From Patiria pectinifera (taxonomy: Eukaryota; Echinodermata; Asteroidea; Valvatida; Asterinidae), in assembly GCA_029964075.1 (NCBI GenBank), contig CM057133.1, positions 18,934,699-18,998,698 of the forward strand: 64,000 nt of DNA, given 5' to 3'. Made by a program: the position numbers and the translations under genes. The notes under the pieces are model-generated. The model saw only the letters and a list, made by a program, of their open reading frames with translations. It was not told the origin of the DNA and did no database searches. Every line of letters starts with the position of its first letter. Position 1 is the stretch's first letter. This document shows, piece after piece, positions 28,401-43,400 of the stretch.

Positions 28401-31400
28401 GACAGCAAAATGTAACATAAAAGTAAAGATGACGATCATCGCGACGCACCGTTAATGAGCAAAACAGTGTTAATTCGCAAAGCATCAACTGTAAGAATAT
28501 CACATTTGTACATAAAGATTCTGTTCAACATTAAGAACAAAAGTGTCTTTCAAATCCAAAAAGTCTGCTGATGGGTGCAGAAATCATTTTGGAATGGCAT
28601 GCCGATGAAAACACTCTTGACTCAAACTTGACCAAAACAAAAGAGGCCCGTGACTACGCAATCGTCATTACAATTACAAAAGAATTAGCCCTAGGCTAGG
28701 CCCTAGGCTATGCCTAACTGTTAAGTTAAATCTGCATTCCATTTTTTACTGAACCATTCCTAAACCTTTCTAGATCAACAACAAATCTATAGTCGTTCAC
28801 ACTCACACTCATTCTGATAAAAGAAAAACATACTCGAACTTTAATTTAAAGCAAACAAATTCATAAACTTACCTGAAAACAACACAGCAGAAAACACTCA
28901 TGGAGGCTGCCATGTTGGATTGTAAAACAGAAAAGCGCCCTCAAGAGTTGGCTGCTACTAATATCATTACTATGATAATCATATCTTATCATAATTATAT
29001 CATTGTTTGAGCATGAATATACTGAGATAAAGATTAGAAAACATCCATATTTGTCATTTTTCTATGCAGGATATAAACTCGATGTTGAATTCCAGCATTA
29101 CATTTTTCAAAATGTAATCTTTGCCAGTCATTCCCCACCTTTTTACAAATGTAGGCCACGCCTACAAAATGGGTGGAAAATAAAGGTGTTAAAATGCTAG
29201 AATGTCTTATGTTATGTTTAAGTTTATGTCAAACCATAGAAAAACAAGGAAAATGGATGTTAAATACAGTTTGTGTGAGTTTTTATTTTTTGCATCCCCT
29301 TTTTCAAAAAACAAGCCCCGCCCACAAAATGGTCAAGATCCAGGATGGGTTCCGATCTTAAAATGATTCCCAGCCCATTTTGACCCCACATGCCAAATTT
29401 CATGCTTTCACCACAAAGTGCACGATTTGGCAAAAAATTGACCTAAGCAGCTCTACAAACAGTTGTCCTCCAATCATTCTACACAAAACCCCAGGTGCTA
29501 GGGGTTTTGTGCACAAACCTTAAAATCAGATGGCCTTATCATGCTCAATTAACTTCGGCAAAAACCGCAAGCCTCATCATAGGAAAAAGTTAAGACAGAA
29601 GTACCGGACCAATTTTTACAAGAAAGTGTTTGTAATGAAGATTGCTGGTGTGCAAACTAAGTAATAACCTCTGAGTGCACTTTTTGTGATGTTTGCTTAA
29701 CTTCATGGTTTGTTTTAAATCAAACTTTGATTCTGAAGTTTTTACAAGCCTAATCAATAGAATGTGAAATAGAATTGAAATTTATGGACTATGTGTAAAG
29801 TCAAGATAATAATCACCTTTTTTGCGAAGCGTATCACACTCTTTTGCAATTCTGTTTCCACCATTGGTCAGGATGGCCAGAGAAATTGGACCTGTAAAAA
29901 TCATTTTTTTACATATTAGTTTCTACAATTTGTGTTCAGTCGTGGAATCATTACATGTATATAATATTGATGCTGTCTGATACAAAGTTCCTCCATCTTT
30001 AGCTTTAGAGAAGGTGGATAGTCGACAATTTGACTTGCCAGTCTAGCAAGAATATCCTGATACATATAAAATGATACTATACATCGTACATATTCATGAT
30101 CGAGAGCCGAATTCTCGCTGGTCCATTCACCATCACGTGCCTGCCGCTATTTTTGCTCTTAATTACCAAGCATGCACGCGATCATGCACAGTTCACGCGA
30201 GTATACATGAGCAGTAGACTAAAGCACGGGTACTATCATGGAACTGTCGCGCGGGTGTACTACGCACGCGCGAACATCGCCCTGGATATTATAGTCTGGT
30301 TCCCATACCTTACAATTCCCTGACGCCCCGACGTCTATAATGTAGGTCAGGTAGCCCCACACCTACAAATAAACTTGATGGCCCTTCTCAAAGCTCGGCT
30401 TCGTTTACGGTTATGCTTTATGATTTAAAGCCTTTACTATTCTGATTAAATCTTTAAAAAATCACTTGCTTCATATATCATACAGTCTGATATTTCTGCA
30501 AGAGAACACAGACTGTTGTTGGGCTGGAATCTTCAAAGATAGGGACCCAAAAAGCAGGCGAAGCCAAAATGGAGAAAAAGCCGAGTTTTTGGAATTACCC
30601 TAGGCAACCGTCATCAGATTCGAAACAGTACATGAGGCAGCAAAGCTCGCCCCTAGTACGATTCGAGTGTATATACTTGATGCACAAAGTTGTCATTCAA
30701 TTTGAAGGTTTTTTTTAATGCAAGCAACGATGAACTCATTTTTAAAAATGTAAATACAACCTATTTATTCCCCGGAAATACCCGGGCATAATTCAGACCT
30801 CAATTGTGCTTTCATGTTGGTGTAGGCCTATAAGACTTCATGGTGTTGCCACGGGGTCACAATAGCTGCCCATGGTGTCCCCATGGGACACCATGACGTT
30901 TCTTTAGCTGTGCATGGTGTTTCCATGGGAACCCATGGTGTTTTAAGAGACCGCCATGGTATTTTAAGAGACCACCGTGAGAATCCTCAAAATTCCCATG
31001 TGTTTCCCATGGGGTCCCATGGGGTCCCATGGGGATCCCATGGCAGCGCCATGGGACAATTTTGTAAGGGATTATCCGAGAGTGTCGACGAAATCCATTG
31101 GGTGAACTTCGCACATTTATTTTGATCTGGGAACCAGACTAACCTAGCTATAACCATCAAAAGATGACGGCGCACGTAAAACTGAAGAATGTTGTGGACA
31201 ATAAAGATGCCTCCTCTATTAAAAATATATAGTTGTCTACAATGCAGTAGAAACTGAAATTTCCTGAGGTTGAGCAACATTTTTCTGGTGCGCTGGACAA
31301 GTTTCTCCTAATAGTTTATGCCGAGGTTGCATACTGCAACTATAAAATTCAGCAACTAAATATGTACGAGGTATAGTAAAAACGATGTATGTATAAATTG

Positions 31401-34400
31401 AAAAAAACTTAATGCAGCTAAAATCGACTATCCACCCTCAAACAGTGTTATTTTATTGTCTTTCAAAATCTACCTTGCAAAGCCAATCTTAGCCCAACAC
31501 TGTTGACAATGACATCAGTTGTTTCTTTCACAAGGTCTCCCTGTCCAACTTGAAGACAAACAGCACCTATCTTTGTCTGTAGCATTCCTGTGTCATCACG
31601 TTGTATGGGTGAGTAAGCTTGGCGGTCAGTGGGAGCTACAGAAATATGTGTGACAGGTGTTTGGTAAAGATGAGATCGTGGAACATCAATTAAAAAATGA
31701 TCAGTTTGATGATCAAGGTGCAAGATTATAGAGTTGACACACATGATCTTCTGTTGAAATGGCAGAGTGTAATGCATTCAATCATAAGACAAAAGTCCAA
31801 TCACAAATCAAAACGCAAGCCACACCCCTACAGTCATGTGGTTGCTAAGGCAAATCGTCTGCCGTTGTTAAGCAAAGCTAATCTGATTACGCTATAGCAG
31901 AGCAGTGAAATTTATGCACCACAAAAAACATGGCCTTTTGAACGTTGTGTTTCTTAGAAAATATGCACAGTATGATTGAGAAGTTAAATTAAAACGGAAG
32001 AAAAAATTTTAAACTTCATGTCAGTGAACAAATCGCCGTCATCGATGCCGAAACGTCAATACTCCTTACTGGTACAGCTGACCTTCAAGTCTGGAAGAAA
32101 TCGTTCGCAAACTTCCCCAAATCTCTGTATTTATATGAATTTCTAGGAATTTCATTTTTTTTATTTAACGAGTAGTTGAACACTTATATGATCTAAGTAT
32201 ATTCCGAATTTCAGCTTAATCTGTTGTTGCAAACACTAATATAACAATTTGAACCATCTCCATGGAAAATTTCGACGATGATTTCTGTCGACCCAAGCCA
32301 CATGCATTGTTCAGCAAAGCGCCTTAAGCCCGGTTCATACTCTGCGCAAAAGCGAAAGCAAACGCAAATTTGTGACGTCATGAGGAGTATTCGCGCTGCG
32401 AATTTGTAAAAGTTGAACATTTTTTAACTCGAACGAATTTCGTAGCGAATGTTTCATGACGTCGAATCGCTTCGCATTCACATTCGCATGAAGTATGAAC
32501 CGGGCTTTAGGCGCTACGGTTGACCGATTTCGACCAAGCCACACAATATCGTATTGTAGATTAGCATATTCATTAGCGTCACTCAGCGTGTTTTGGCCTG
32601 GGTTTCGGTATCACCAATGGAAGCCGGCAAAAAGGGTGATATTCATCAATTAATAACTTGTGAAGGAGGCTTTTCTCAAAATTTTTACTGCACACCATAA
32701 TGGATAGGAACCATATTGATGAGGCTTATTTTTGCAATTTCAACGAAAAGTAATGAACATATCACAACGATTTTTGGCACATACTTGGATCATTATAAGG
32801 AAAATAAATCCTGTTGCATGAAAATACGGTCTTCCAAACTGGAGAAATTAATTTTCAAAGATTTCGCCCGTCAACGTGAACATGTGTGTGCACATGTAGT
32901 TTCATTCAAAATAAAGTGCTACGCAACCTTTAGAAATCGCCCTTCGCAACCACTAGACTGCCTAATCAAGTCGAAAGTGACAGAGATGAACAATGACAAA
33001 TCAATGCCTGTATCACAGTTCATTAGAAGAGCTTGTCGTCTGACTTGAGACTGGGTGACTCATGACTGGCCTGTGCAGACCTGTGATGACTTACAATGTA
33101 CTATTAATGTTGACACTGGAAATGAGAATCTTCCCAGTACATTAAAGCAAAGAAAAACAAATGTTGGGCATTAAAAAAAACTGACAAAAATATTCGAGGT
33201 CTTTGAATGAAAGGTGATATTCCCAAGGAACATGAAGGACATACTCCGATGCCTCAGGTTTTTATACATGAACTTTTACGTCACGTGATCAGTACTACTA
33301 CTAGTACTCAACCACTGGAATTTCACAATTTAATACGGTGGTGTAACAAAGCAAAGTAAAACGCAATTTATGCAATATATGTTTGCAATAAACAAGTGCA
33401 AATCCAGTCACCTCTGCCAATGTCGGTGCCATCTTCGTCCTCCTGAAATTGGCTAAATCGATCCATCACAGCCCTTTTGAATACATCACAAGTTGGCTGG
33501 TCATTGTTGGTGAAATGAATCTCCGTCACGGTGGGGTTAGGCATGTTTTTACAGAACTCAGCCACGGCGTTAAGGATCTGCTTTGCGGCAAGGTCAACTG
33601 GGAAGCCATAAACACCAGTGCTGACGGCTGGTATGGCGATAGACTGCATATTCAGCTTATTGGCCAGTTTCAGGCAAGCAATGACACCATCATACAGGAA
33701 ATGCTCTTCATGGCTCGACTTATCATCATCTGGAATAGATGTGGCTCCTCCATGATGTGGCCATCTAGGTCCTGCAACGTGAATAACTCTCTTGCAGGGT
33801 AGTTTTCCGTTAGTGGTGTGAACAGGCTCACCCACATACAATTGGCGACGCTTGGACCTCAATATTTGCTCACACTCAGTCTGAATGACTCTCCCACCTG
33901 TGAAAGATATGAAGACAGCTAGACAATCAACTCATTCATGCCAAATGCTTCAAGTAATGTATCAAAGCCCACATCAGCCCAACTGTGAATAAACTCCACT
34001 ATTTATATTGCAATGTATAATGTAATGCATATATCTAGTTAGGTTTACCTGCTTCGACTACAGCAGCTGCTAGTCCTCCCACATGTTTCAGTTCTGTGTT
34101 TGTAGCATTCACTATGCAGTCTACTTGTTGCCTCGTCAGGTCGCCTCTGCATACTTTCAAAGTGAAGCCATTTGGTAGAGCAAATCGGCAGAGTACCCTC
34201 GTGGATACCATTGGTCTCACTGCTGCACCTCCTTCAACTTCGGCTTCATCATCGCTGTCTTCCTGCACATTCTCTCGGATAACACACTGGTATTCATTCT
34301 CAAGCGATTCCAAAAACTTCTTTCCTTTGTGTTCTCGGAAGAGTTGGGCCATTCCAGTCTTTGAGACCGGATAAGGCTGCTCCTTGATTCTATCTATCAG

Positions 34401-37400
34401 AGAAAAAATGACCTGCTTTGCGGCTTCCAAACCCTCTTCATTTCCTTGAATCACAAATCCCTTGTGGCGGCCACTCCTCTGTGGCTGGATTTTCACAAGG
34501 TTTTTGGCATTCTGCTTTGCTACGTTTACCAAATCTGCGCAATGGAATTTGTCGATGAGACATATTTTGTTCTTGTTTGCTGGAACGATTTTCTTTAGGA
34601 TGACATTGTCTTTCAAGAAATCTATGATTTTGTGCTTTGTCTCGCCCAAGTTAGTCTTGAATCCTGCAAGTTCAACAATGTTTCCTGCAGAACAAGAAAA
34701 CAAAATGGGAAATTACACTTTAACGACTCCAAACCATAAGAACTTAACATAAGTTTTCCGATACAAAAGTGCACCCGCATACATGGAAACAGAATCCAAA
34801 ATAATAAGACAAACTATATAAGTTTGAATGGAGGTCCACAATAGGTTTTAAAAATATAGGAAAATCAAATACATGTATCCAACAGTTGAGACTGGCATTC
34901 CAGAGCCACGTAAACCAAATCAAATTGGAAACGGCACATGTCAACCTGAGTAGATTTTTGGTTTCCAACAGATGAACTTAACACACGAGTAGTGGATACA
35001 AATAAACACACGATTTTAGCAACAAACTGCCACTGTGCAACTCTTTTTTGTGGTTGGTTTGTTTTCGAATAGTACCTCCTCGTCCAACATTTTTCTGAAG
35101 CAGTTTCTGACCCACAACGGTCAACAAACAAATCCTAATCCAAGTTCGTGACGGCAGAAATGAAGAATATAAGGTAACTACAGAAAACTGTCTACTTATG
35201 ATGTTGCATGAGGAAAAGAATACTACACTTCTCTTTCTTTCACATTTTTACAAAAAGAGCATGCTAAAACCACAACTATTTCTTTTTTATGGGTGGGCTC
35301 TGAGACATGTCATACAATAATTATTTCTCAAAATTACATGTATGTATGTGAACAAAAAAAAACTACATTTGAGTTGAGTTTGGCTCATGACTATAGAGCA
35401 ACTTCTAAAATCAAGTTGCTCCCGAGTCTGAACGAACTTGACAGTCGATTTTTCACCATCTAACGCGTCTTATTACTCCCAAGGCTACCATTTTTTTATT
35501 GACTGGACTACGAACATGGCGCACAATTTCGCAGGGTCGGAGAACGAAATAAAACTAAAACTTTACAGTTCTTGTTTTTAACAAACGAAATGCTTCATGT
35601 AGTACGTGTAATGTTCATGTTCCCTAAAACGCAATGTGACACGGCCACTAATTATGTTGCATGACACCAAACATGGAGCACCTTGATTTTCTTTCTTCCA
35701 AATGTTAAAAATCCCGCGTCGGAAATAAAAATAACCATAATTTTCTCATTTTTTCCCTTATAATCTCGTATTCAAAGTCGACAGTTTCGTAATCCAATAA
35801 ATTAAAAAAAAATGTCACCTAACAGTTTGATCACATCAGACTATTCGTGTTCTTCATTCCAGTCTGTACTTTGATTTGGCTCAGTGGAACAGTGGAATGC
35901 CTGTCTGAACAGAGGGTCTATTTCTCAGTGGACTGTTTCCCTGAATTTTACCTCCTTTGTTGCTGATGGCTGCCATAACAAATTTCTGTTTGTTGATCGC
36001 ATCAAGGAGCCTCTGGCCGGTTTGATTCTGGAGAACATCTATTGCAGCTTGGCCTCTGATAGGAATGACATCCTCTTCTATTTCTCGAATGAAGTATGCT
36101 TTAGCCTGGGTTGTATCTTTCTTGCTGGCACCATATATGATGATCTTGCCATCGTCGGATCCATTGCATGCTGCTCGAATGCCCTGCGACCATAGGATCT
36201 CATGGATTTTGTCGATAACATTCCGAACGAACTTTACCTTGTTAAATCCTGTTTTGAGTTCTACTTTCTCCAGATTGTCCATTTGCCTGCGCATCGACAG
36301 CTCTGCATCCCAGACGATCTTACGTGATCCTTCAAAAGTGAGTTTGATTTTATCTTGCAAAGACATGACAGTGATCTTCAGGTTTGGAAAGTCATTTTCA
36401 ATTACATCCTTGATGCCAAATATGATAAAAGGCTGGGACTTCTCTTCTGTCAAGAGGATGTCTTCTTTTGTTTCCTCAGCTTCATACTCAGACTTTGCTT
36501 TCAACTCCTTAATGATTCTATTGATATCAGTACATCCTTTGTCAACAAATTGCTGCTCCCCAACCAGAGTGAGTGAATGTTTGCTAGCATCCAGCTGAAT
36601 GGAAAAGCTCTGGGTGTTCAGCTGATTTATTTTATCTATGACGTCTTTCCAAAATGGCGGCGGGACTACAATTCTGGATGACTTACACCTGTTCAGGAAT
36701 TCAGTCAGAACTTGGGTAGCAGTTTCAGACCATTTGAGCCAAGATGATTGTCGCTGTCCATCTCCCAGTAGAGGTTCCAGCCTAGCTGTTGTCTTATCAT
36801 CACCATCTGGCCATTTCAGAATGGCATTTGCATCCCTTAGCTTCTGAATCAAAGTCTTCCGTGTGTGTTGGCCCTTCCTAAAGATGAACTCCATGATGAT
36901 GGGTTCTTGGACTTGAACACTGACTGGCTTAGGGACATAAGGAGTATAAGGGACATCTAATTGACTCAGTCTTCCCAGACATTCATGGTACTCTTCAACC
37001 AATAATAGCTCAGTGCCGCCAACCTTGTAGGGACCCCCTTTCGACAGAACGTCACCAACCACTACAGAAAAAATTAATGCAAACACAATCCGATAATTTC
37101 AGATTCAACAGTAAAATTTACTACGAATGCAACAATTTCAGAAATTAGATCATATTTTTGAAAAAAAAACCAGTAAAAAATTCTGCATTCATGAAACTTT
37201 TTCAACTTTCAGTGCCTAAAAATAATCCTGGTAAGTCTAAAACATGTAGGCCAACACAGAATTTTCCTCAGAATAAAATTAAAGCTTCGTGTAAGGCGGT
37301 CCCATGAAAACACAATATAACTACAAGTAATTTGACAATGTTTCTGCAGAAGGAGCAACATGAAAGAAAAGAAACGGTTGTTCTTCATAAAATGTTGGCA

Positions 37401-40400
37401 TACCTTTCCAGTCTTCAAAGTAGACAACAGCCTGAGTGTCCGTTGGTCCCTGCTGTACGTCTCTGACACCGGTGCCGCCACTTTTCTTTTTGTTGTCGAA
37501 ATACAACTCAATCATCTCCAAAGAAGCTTTCGGTGAGACCCCTTCAACGCAAATATAGTATTTAAATAATTCAATGTATATGTTGAAACTTGCATGTTAA
37601 TACCGTTTTCACAACATGAACACCAGAGTTAAAACTTAAAATAACGACAAAGAATTGAAACTGACAGATATCCAGGACTGATCCTGGATGCATAGTGTAC
37701 CAACATTCCACTATAATCTTCCATGCAAATGTGGACATGGCTGAAAAGTGGAAAACTTATGAAATTTTCAAAACTACAAGCATCAAATGCGATACTAAAT
37801 TTAATGGGACATTAAGATCTTTCACTTGATCGATGTACTGTGCCAGGGAGATGAAATATAGTGTACATGTACATGTTTTTTTTTGTTAATAAACAGTTTT
37901 GGCGGCTAAAATTATGGATTTTAAGCTGCCATTTTGGCAGTTTTTGGTTTATACGAAATGCAAAAAGTGTTACTGTTGGTTTTTGTTTTAATGCCAAGCA
38001 AAGGTTATATTTTATGGCAAAAGAGTTTATTGTTTGATTGTTAGTTTCTCATAATAATATTTTAACTTGTATCCAACACGAGTGGACCAACCGTAATATG
38101 AGTAACTGTAGTGTGAGCAGCCAGCTTTTTTCTTTCTAGCATCCATAACAAATTTTGTCTACACATTTCATTCTAAGCAAACTACTGAATCAAAAGAATC
38201 AACAAAATTAGCTGGCCTAATGTTCCAGTCTTAAGCAGGACCTTCTCAAAGCCTTTGGCATTTGCTTTCAGTGACAGTATTTTCAAAGGGTGCCGTTCTG
38301 AAATAAGGGAGCATATATACAACTTTAACTTTGTTGTTGCCATCTGAAAAAGTCTTGAATATTGGGTTTTATGCAGAAAAAAGAAATATATTGTCCCACT
38401 AGTATGACGGCCAAGCACACATTTTATCCATATGCTCAGTATCTTACATGGATTTGTTGGGTTTTATCTAAAAAAAAAAATGACTAATTAACTGGCTTTA
38501 TGTCTCACCTTCCACGAGAATACAATCTGACTCCTTCACCTGCTCTGCTCTCAAATAGGCTCCACTCAACGCTTTTGAAGAAATTCTTTTGATTACTTTC
38601 TCGAAGTCTACAAAACGTTTTAAAAAATAAGCAATCAGTTAGATTTCAGTACAAATTGAACAATGTGTAGTAACGCAAGGACTAATGAAACACAATGAAG
38701 AATGTAGTTATTTGCTTAATAGAAATCATACCTTTTGGGTGTGAGATTATTATATTACTCTTCATATGGGGGGGGGGGCTGAATCGGCCCCGCCTAAGAT
38801 CTCGGCCATCGAGTGACAAAAAAGTATGAAACTCGGTACATGCATAAAACAACTAAACATAAACATACCCAAGAAAGTTCATGAATATAGGTCAAAGGGG
38901 TTTTTGAATTATGGCTAATTACTCATTCATATGCACGAATGGTCATTCTGCTTTTTTTCCTCGCTCGTTCATTTGAGGGTTAATGCTTAACATTGAAAGA
39001 AAGCAATACTCTATGATCTCGATTTCAATTCAAAAGCTGCCTAGTCATCTTTTGATTTGCGCCCAAATTCGGCGTCCATGATACAAACATTCTACTTTTC
39101 TCAAAAGAACACCAACATCAAGTGCCATGATTTCACAGGATGCTTGACACTATAATTCAATAAAAATCAAATAAGATATTTCATTAAAAAGTAGGTTGTT
39201 TTGTTTTTTAATGTTTGCAATATTACCTTTAAGTAGGCTGAATAAGAGCAAACCTGTCGAAGAAACTACATGTACTGTACATTTTGACTAAATGTACAAT
39301 TAGAGTAAATTGGGGGGATCCTCGTAACTGGGTCCCATTGCCAGGACTAATGCATGGAAAGCACCCTCTTTTGAAACTACAATCAATGTTTGTTTCCTTC
39401 CGAATAGTACCATTTCAGGCAGAATTATTTCATAGGGTCTTTGCTAACAGTCCTATCTTAACTTTGAGCAAAGTTTCTTTAATTTAATCAGCGACGGTGA
39501 GTAATTTTCCAGGTAACTGTAAATTATCGTACCCCACAGTAAACATATATAATGTTAGGTTTTGCCCTTCACCGGGTGGGACTCGAACCCACGACCACGA
39601 TCTGCACTAGAAAGCAGAAGGTCGTGGGTTCGAGTCCCACCCGAGTGATTTTTTCCAACTTTAACTCGGGAGGTAACACTGAGTATACAGTGTTAAAAAA
39701 AAAACGTCGGTGAAGGGCAAAACCTAATTTGATTTATATCACCCCGACGCAAAATTCCATCTTATAATAGTTTATGCGGTACCCGCTGCTATGTACATCA
39801 GATTCGAACCGGCCAACCGATCCCGTTAGCTCGGTGGTCGAGTGGTAAGACATCTGCACTAGAAAGCATGAGGTCGTGGGTTCGAGTCCCACCCGAGTGA
39901 TTTTTTCCAACTTGAACTCGGGAGGTAACACTGAGTATACAGTGTTTAAAAAAACCTCGGTGAAGGGCAAAACCTAATTTGATTTATATCACCCCGACGC
40001 AAAATTTCATCTTATAATAATATATAATGTTGTCACTAGGCATCATGCATGTGCAGTCATGTGTACCTAACTTTTCTTAAAGAACGTGACATGCATAAAT
40101 AAAAAGCAGGAGAAGTTACTTTCAAAGAGAAAGTTATACCTTGGATGTCTTTGGTGAATGTGCAGAGGGCTGTTCCAGGCATCTCACCATATTGTATCTT
40201 GAACTCATCCGTACCAGACTGAATCTCAATGAACATTGTCACAAGCTCTAAATTACACCCATCAGGAATTCCGCTCAGAAACAGATATCGCTTCTTGACT
40301 GGACGAGGGCGAGGTTTCTTCTTTACACACAGTCGCACTGTGAGATTAGCTCCTCCAACCTTATGCTTTCTTGCAATCACTTTGGTAGCAACTAAAAGAA

Positions 40401-43400
40401 TTTAAAGAAAAACATTGCTTAAAAAACATAATGACAGAACCAAGAGTGCCATTTATTTTCAAACGGTCACCTCACCTCCAAACAAATGGCCCCATTCAAC
40501 CCGTGTAATTATGCCTACAAAAGCTATGCCAATATCGGGATATGCGGGTGTGCATTGTGTTCCCTCACATTAGTAAATGTAGATTTCTTTTCATTGTACC
40601 TTTTACTTTTTTTTGTTTTTTTTCTACTCAGAACTTAGTGACATGAAATGACATACTTGATGCATTCTCAAATGTAATTCTGATGGCTCCAGTCTTTTTG
40701 TCATGCTCCCATGTCTTGATGTCACCTCCTCCAGATCTTCCGGGATTCTCAAAATGCAGCTTGAGCACCTCCTCTGACGATTGGTTGAAACCGGTAACCT
40801 CAACAAATTGTTCCTCGTCATCCCCTTCTTCCCGTTGGTCTTTAGTCATCTCCTTAGTAAATGATTAGTTAATAGAGACATTGTATTTATTGGTGCATAA
40901 ATAATAGCATACTGCACTGAACTTTTTACATAAAGTAATTGTACAAAAGCTAATTGACCAAATCGATATAGCTACCTTCATTTCAACATCTTGCCAAAAT
41001 AGCTTTTCTTCATCTGATTCACTGTTGCTTGGAAAACTTGTGTCTTCGATTCCTTCCGCCAATGAATTAACAAACCGACGAGCTATCATCAATCCTTCTT
41101 TGTTCCCTTGAATGAAAACGCCCGTTCTACTGCCGGATTCTGAAGCGATCTTCATGTGGTTGTGCTTGTGTTGTTCTGCCAAGCTGTCCAATGACTTACC
41201 ATGACGCTTGAGGAGGACATCCATTTTGCTCTTACTCATGTTAATGAAATCTTTGTTGATGACGTTGGCTGCTAGGAATTCAAGTATGCTCTGTTTCACC
41301 TCTTCCAAGCTAGTCCTGAATCCAGCCAGCTGTACCACATCTTAAAAAAAGAAATTTTTGTTGAGGTTAACCTGCATGAATAATAGATCACTTTTTCCCA
41401 ATAGTCCTTAACGGTACGTATAAAAAATAAAAAGTTCTTACCTTCTGTGGTATTGATGTTTACCGCAGTAAACTTCTGCTGGTTTGTTTCATCAAGCACA
41501 TGCCTCCCTTCTTTGCTCTTTAGAACAGAAAGCACAGTCTGGTCCTTGATTGGAATGACATCCTCTTCTATTTCTTGATTGATGTACGCTTTAGCTCGGA
41601 CCCTATCCTTCTTAGTGGCACCTAATATGATAATCTTGCCATCATCGGATCCATTACATGCTGCTCGAATGCCCTGTGAACGCAATATCTCCTGAATTTT
41701 GTCGATATGATTCTGAACGAACTTGACTTTGTTACGTCCCATTTTGATTTCTTCTTTCTCTAGACTGTCCATTTGCCTCCGCATCGACAGCTCTGCTTCC
41801 TGGACGATCTTACGTGATCCTTCTAATACGAGTCTGATTTTATCTTGTAAGGAGATGACCACGATCTTCAGGTTCGGAAAGTCCTTTTCAATTTTATCCT
41901 GGATGCCACATATAATAAAATGCTGGGACTTCACTTCTGTCAAGGTTATGACTACTTTTGTTTGCTGTGCTTCGTACTTGGCTTTTGCTCCTAACTCCGT
42001 AATGATTCTATCAATATCAGTATATCCTTCGTCAACGTCCTGCTGCTCCCCGACCAGACAGACTTGATGAGTGTAATCATTCAGGTGAATTAAGAGGCTC
42101 TTGGTGCCAAGCTGATTTATTCTCTCAATGACGTCTTTCCAACATGGAGATGGTACTGCAATCATGGATGACTTACACCTGCTCAGGAATTCAGTCAGAA
42201 CTTTGGTAGCAGTTTCAGACCATTTGAGCCAAGATGATTGTCGCTGTCCATCTTCCAGTAGAGGTTCCAGCCTAGCTGTTGTCTTATCATCACCATCTGG
42301 CCATTTCAGAATGGCCTTTGCATCCCTAAGCTTCTGAGTCAAAGTCTTCTTTGTGTGTTGGCCCTTCCCGAAGATGAAGTCCATGATGGGTTCTTGGACT
42401 TGTACAGTGACTGGCCTAGGGACATGAGGAGTTGGGACATCTAATGGACTCAGTCTTCCCAGACATTCATGGTACTCTTCAACTAATATTTCAACATCCC
42501 CGACTTTGTGGGGTCCCCTTTTCGCGATAACATCATCAACAACTATTGAAAAATAAAGCAAACATTTTTGTTTAGTTGATGGGTAAATGAATTTATTTAT
42601 ACAGCCAAGTATGGAATAATATACTTTCTAAACTTGTTTTGGCAAGGTTTTGTTAATTGAAACTGGTTTTATTTGAATGTTTCAGCTCCTTATATGTCAA
42701 ATGCTCAAAAAGTGACACACTTCTGAAAGTAAATTCAAATCAATGTGTGCATCATTTAACATTAAAATTATGCATGAAAATAATTAGCCTAGATTTGTAT
42801 AATTCTAAATGCCTTACAAGGCAGGTTGCTTAGATCCAATATTTGACGAGATCGTAACTGCTTTGGAAATTCTTATGGGAAAGGTGCCAAATTTCAATAA
42901 CTCCTAAAAATGGCCGCGGCGTAATATAATACACATATTGTAGCATATTTAACATATTTTGGGGATTTTATTTAGATATTCTTAACTTGCAAAACAATTT
43001 CTAAAGCATATAAGTGACTGGATATTTATGAGGACATATGAACGATCCGAATAGCTATACCCTATAGTTGCGCACATACATTTATTTCCCAAACTTTAGT
43101 ATTGATGAGCTTCAAATTCACAAAGTTACTTAATGCTGGCACGGTTACCCCTATATAATAACTTCAAAGATATCCCCCCAAAAAACTGATTTAGGTTGTT
43201 CATCATGTCAATGTCAAACATTTTCTTGAGCACATATACGGATTTCCTGAGATTTTTTTAAAGGAACCATTCGCTGAACTCTTAACGCCAATTTCCAGAC
43301 ACTTTTTTCCTCCCTTTCCTTTTTGGACTATATTTCACAATGCCACTATTGTTCAGATGATTTTTATTAGGGAAAATGTGCAAGTAAATTACTTTGTGAA

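Noticed and set aside
32716-33048. 110-codon plus-strand ORF
   Set aside because: Intronic, AT-rich composition, no family resemblance; length is not surprising in 64 kb.
35884-36598. Plus-strand ORFs of up to 177 codons
   Set aside because: Antisense shadows of gene B exon 13; the minus frame has splice sites, domains and a paralogous exon.
39836-39900. A functional tRNA-Ser gene
   Set aside because: A tRNA-like head with B-box is present, but it is joined to a SINE body, occurs twice in one insertion and lacks the long variable arm of tRNA-Ser.
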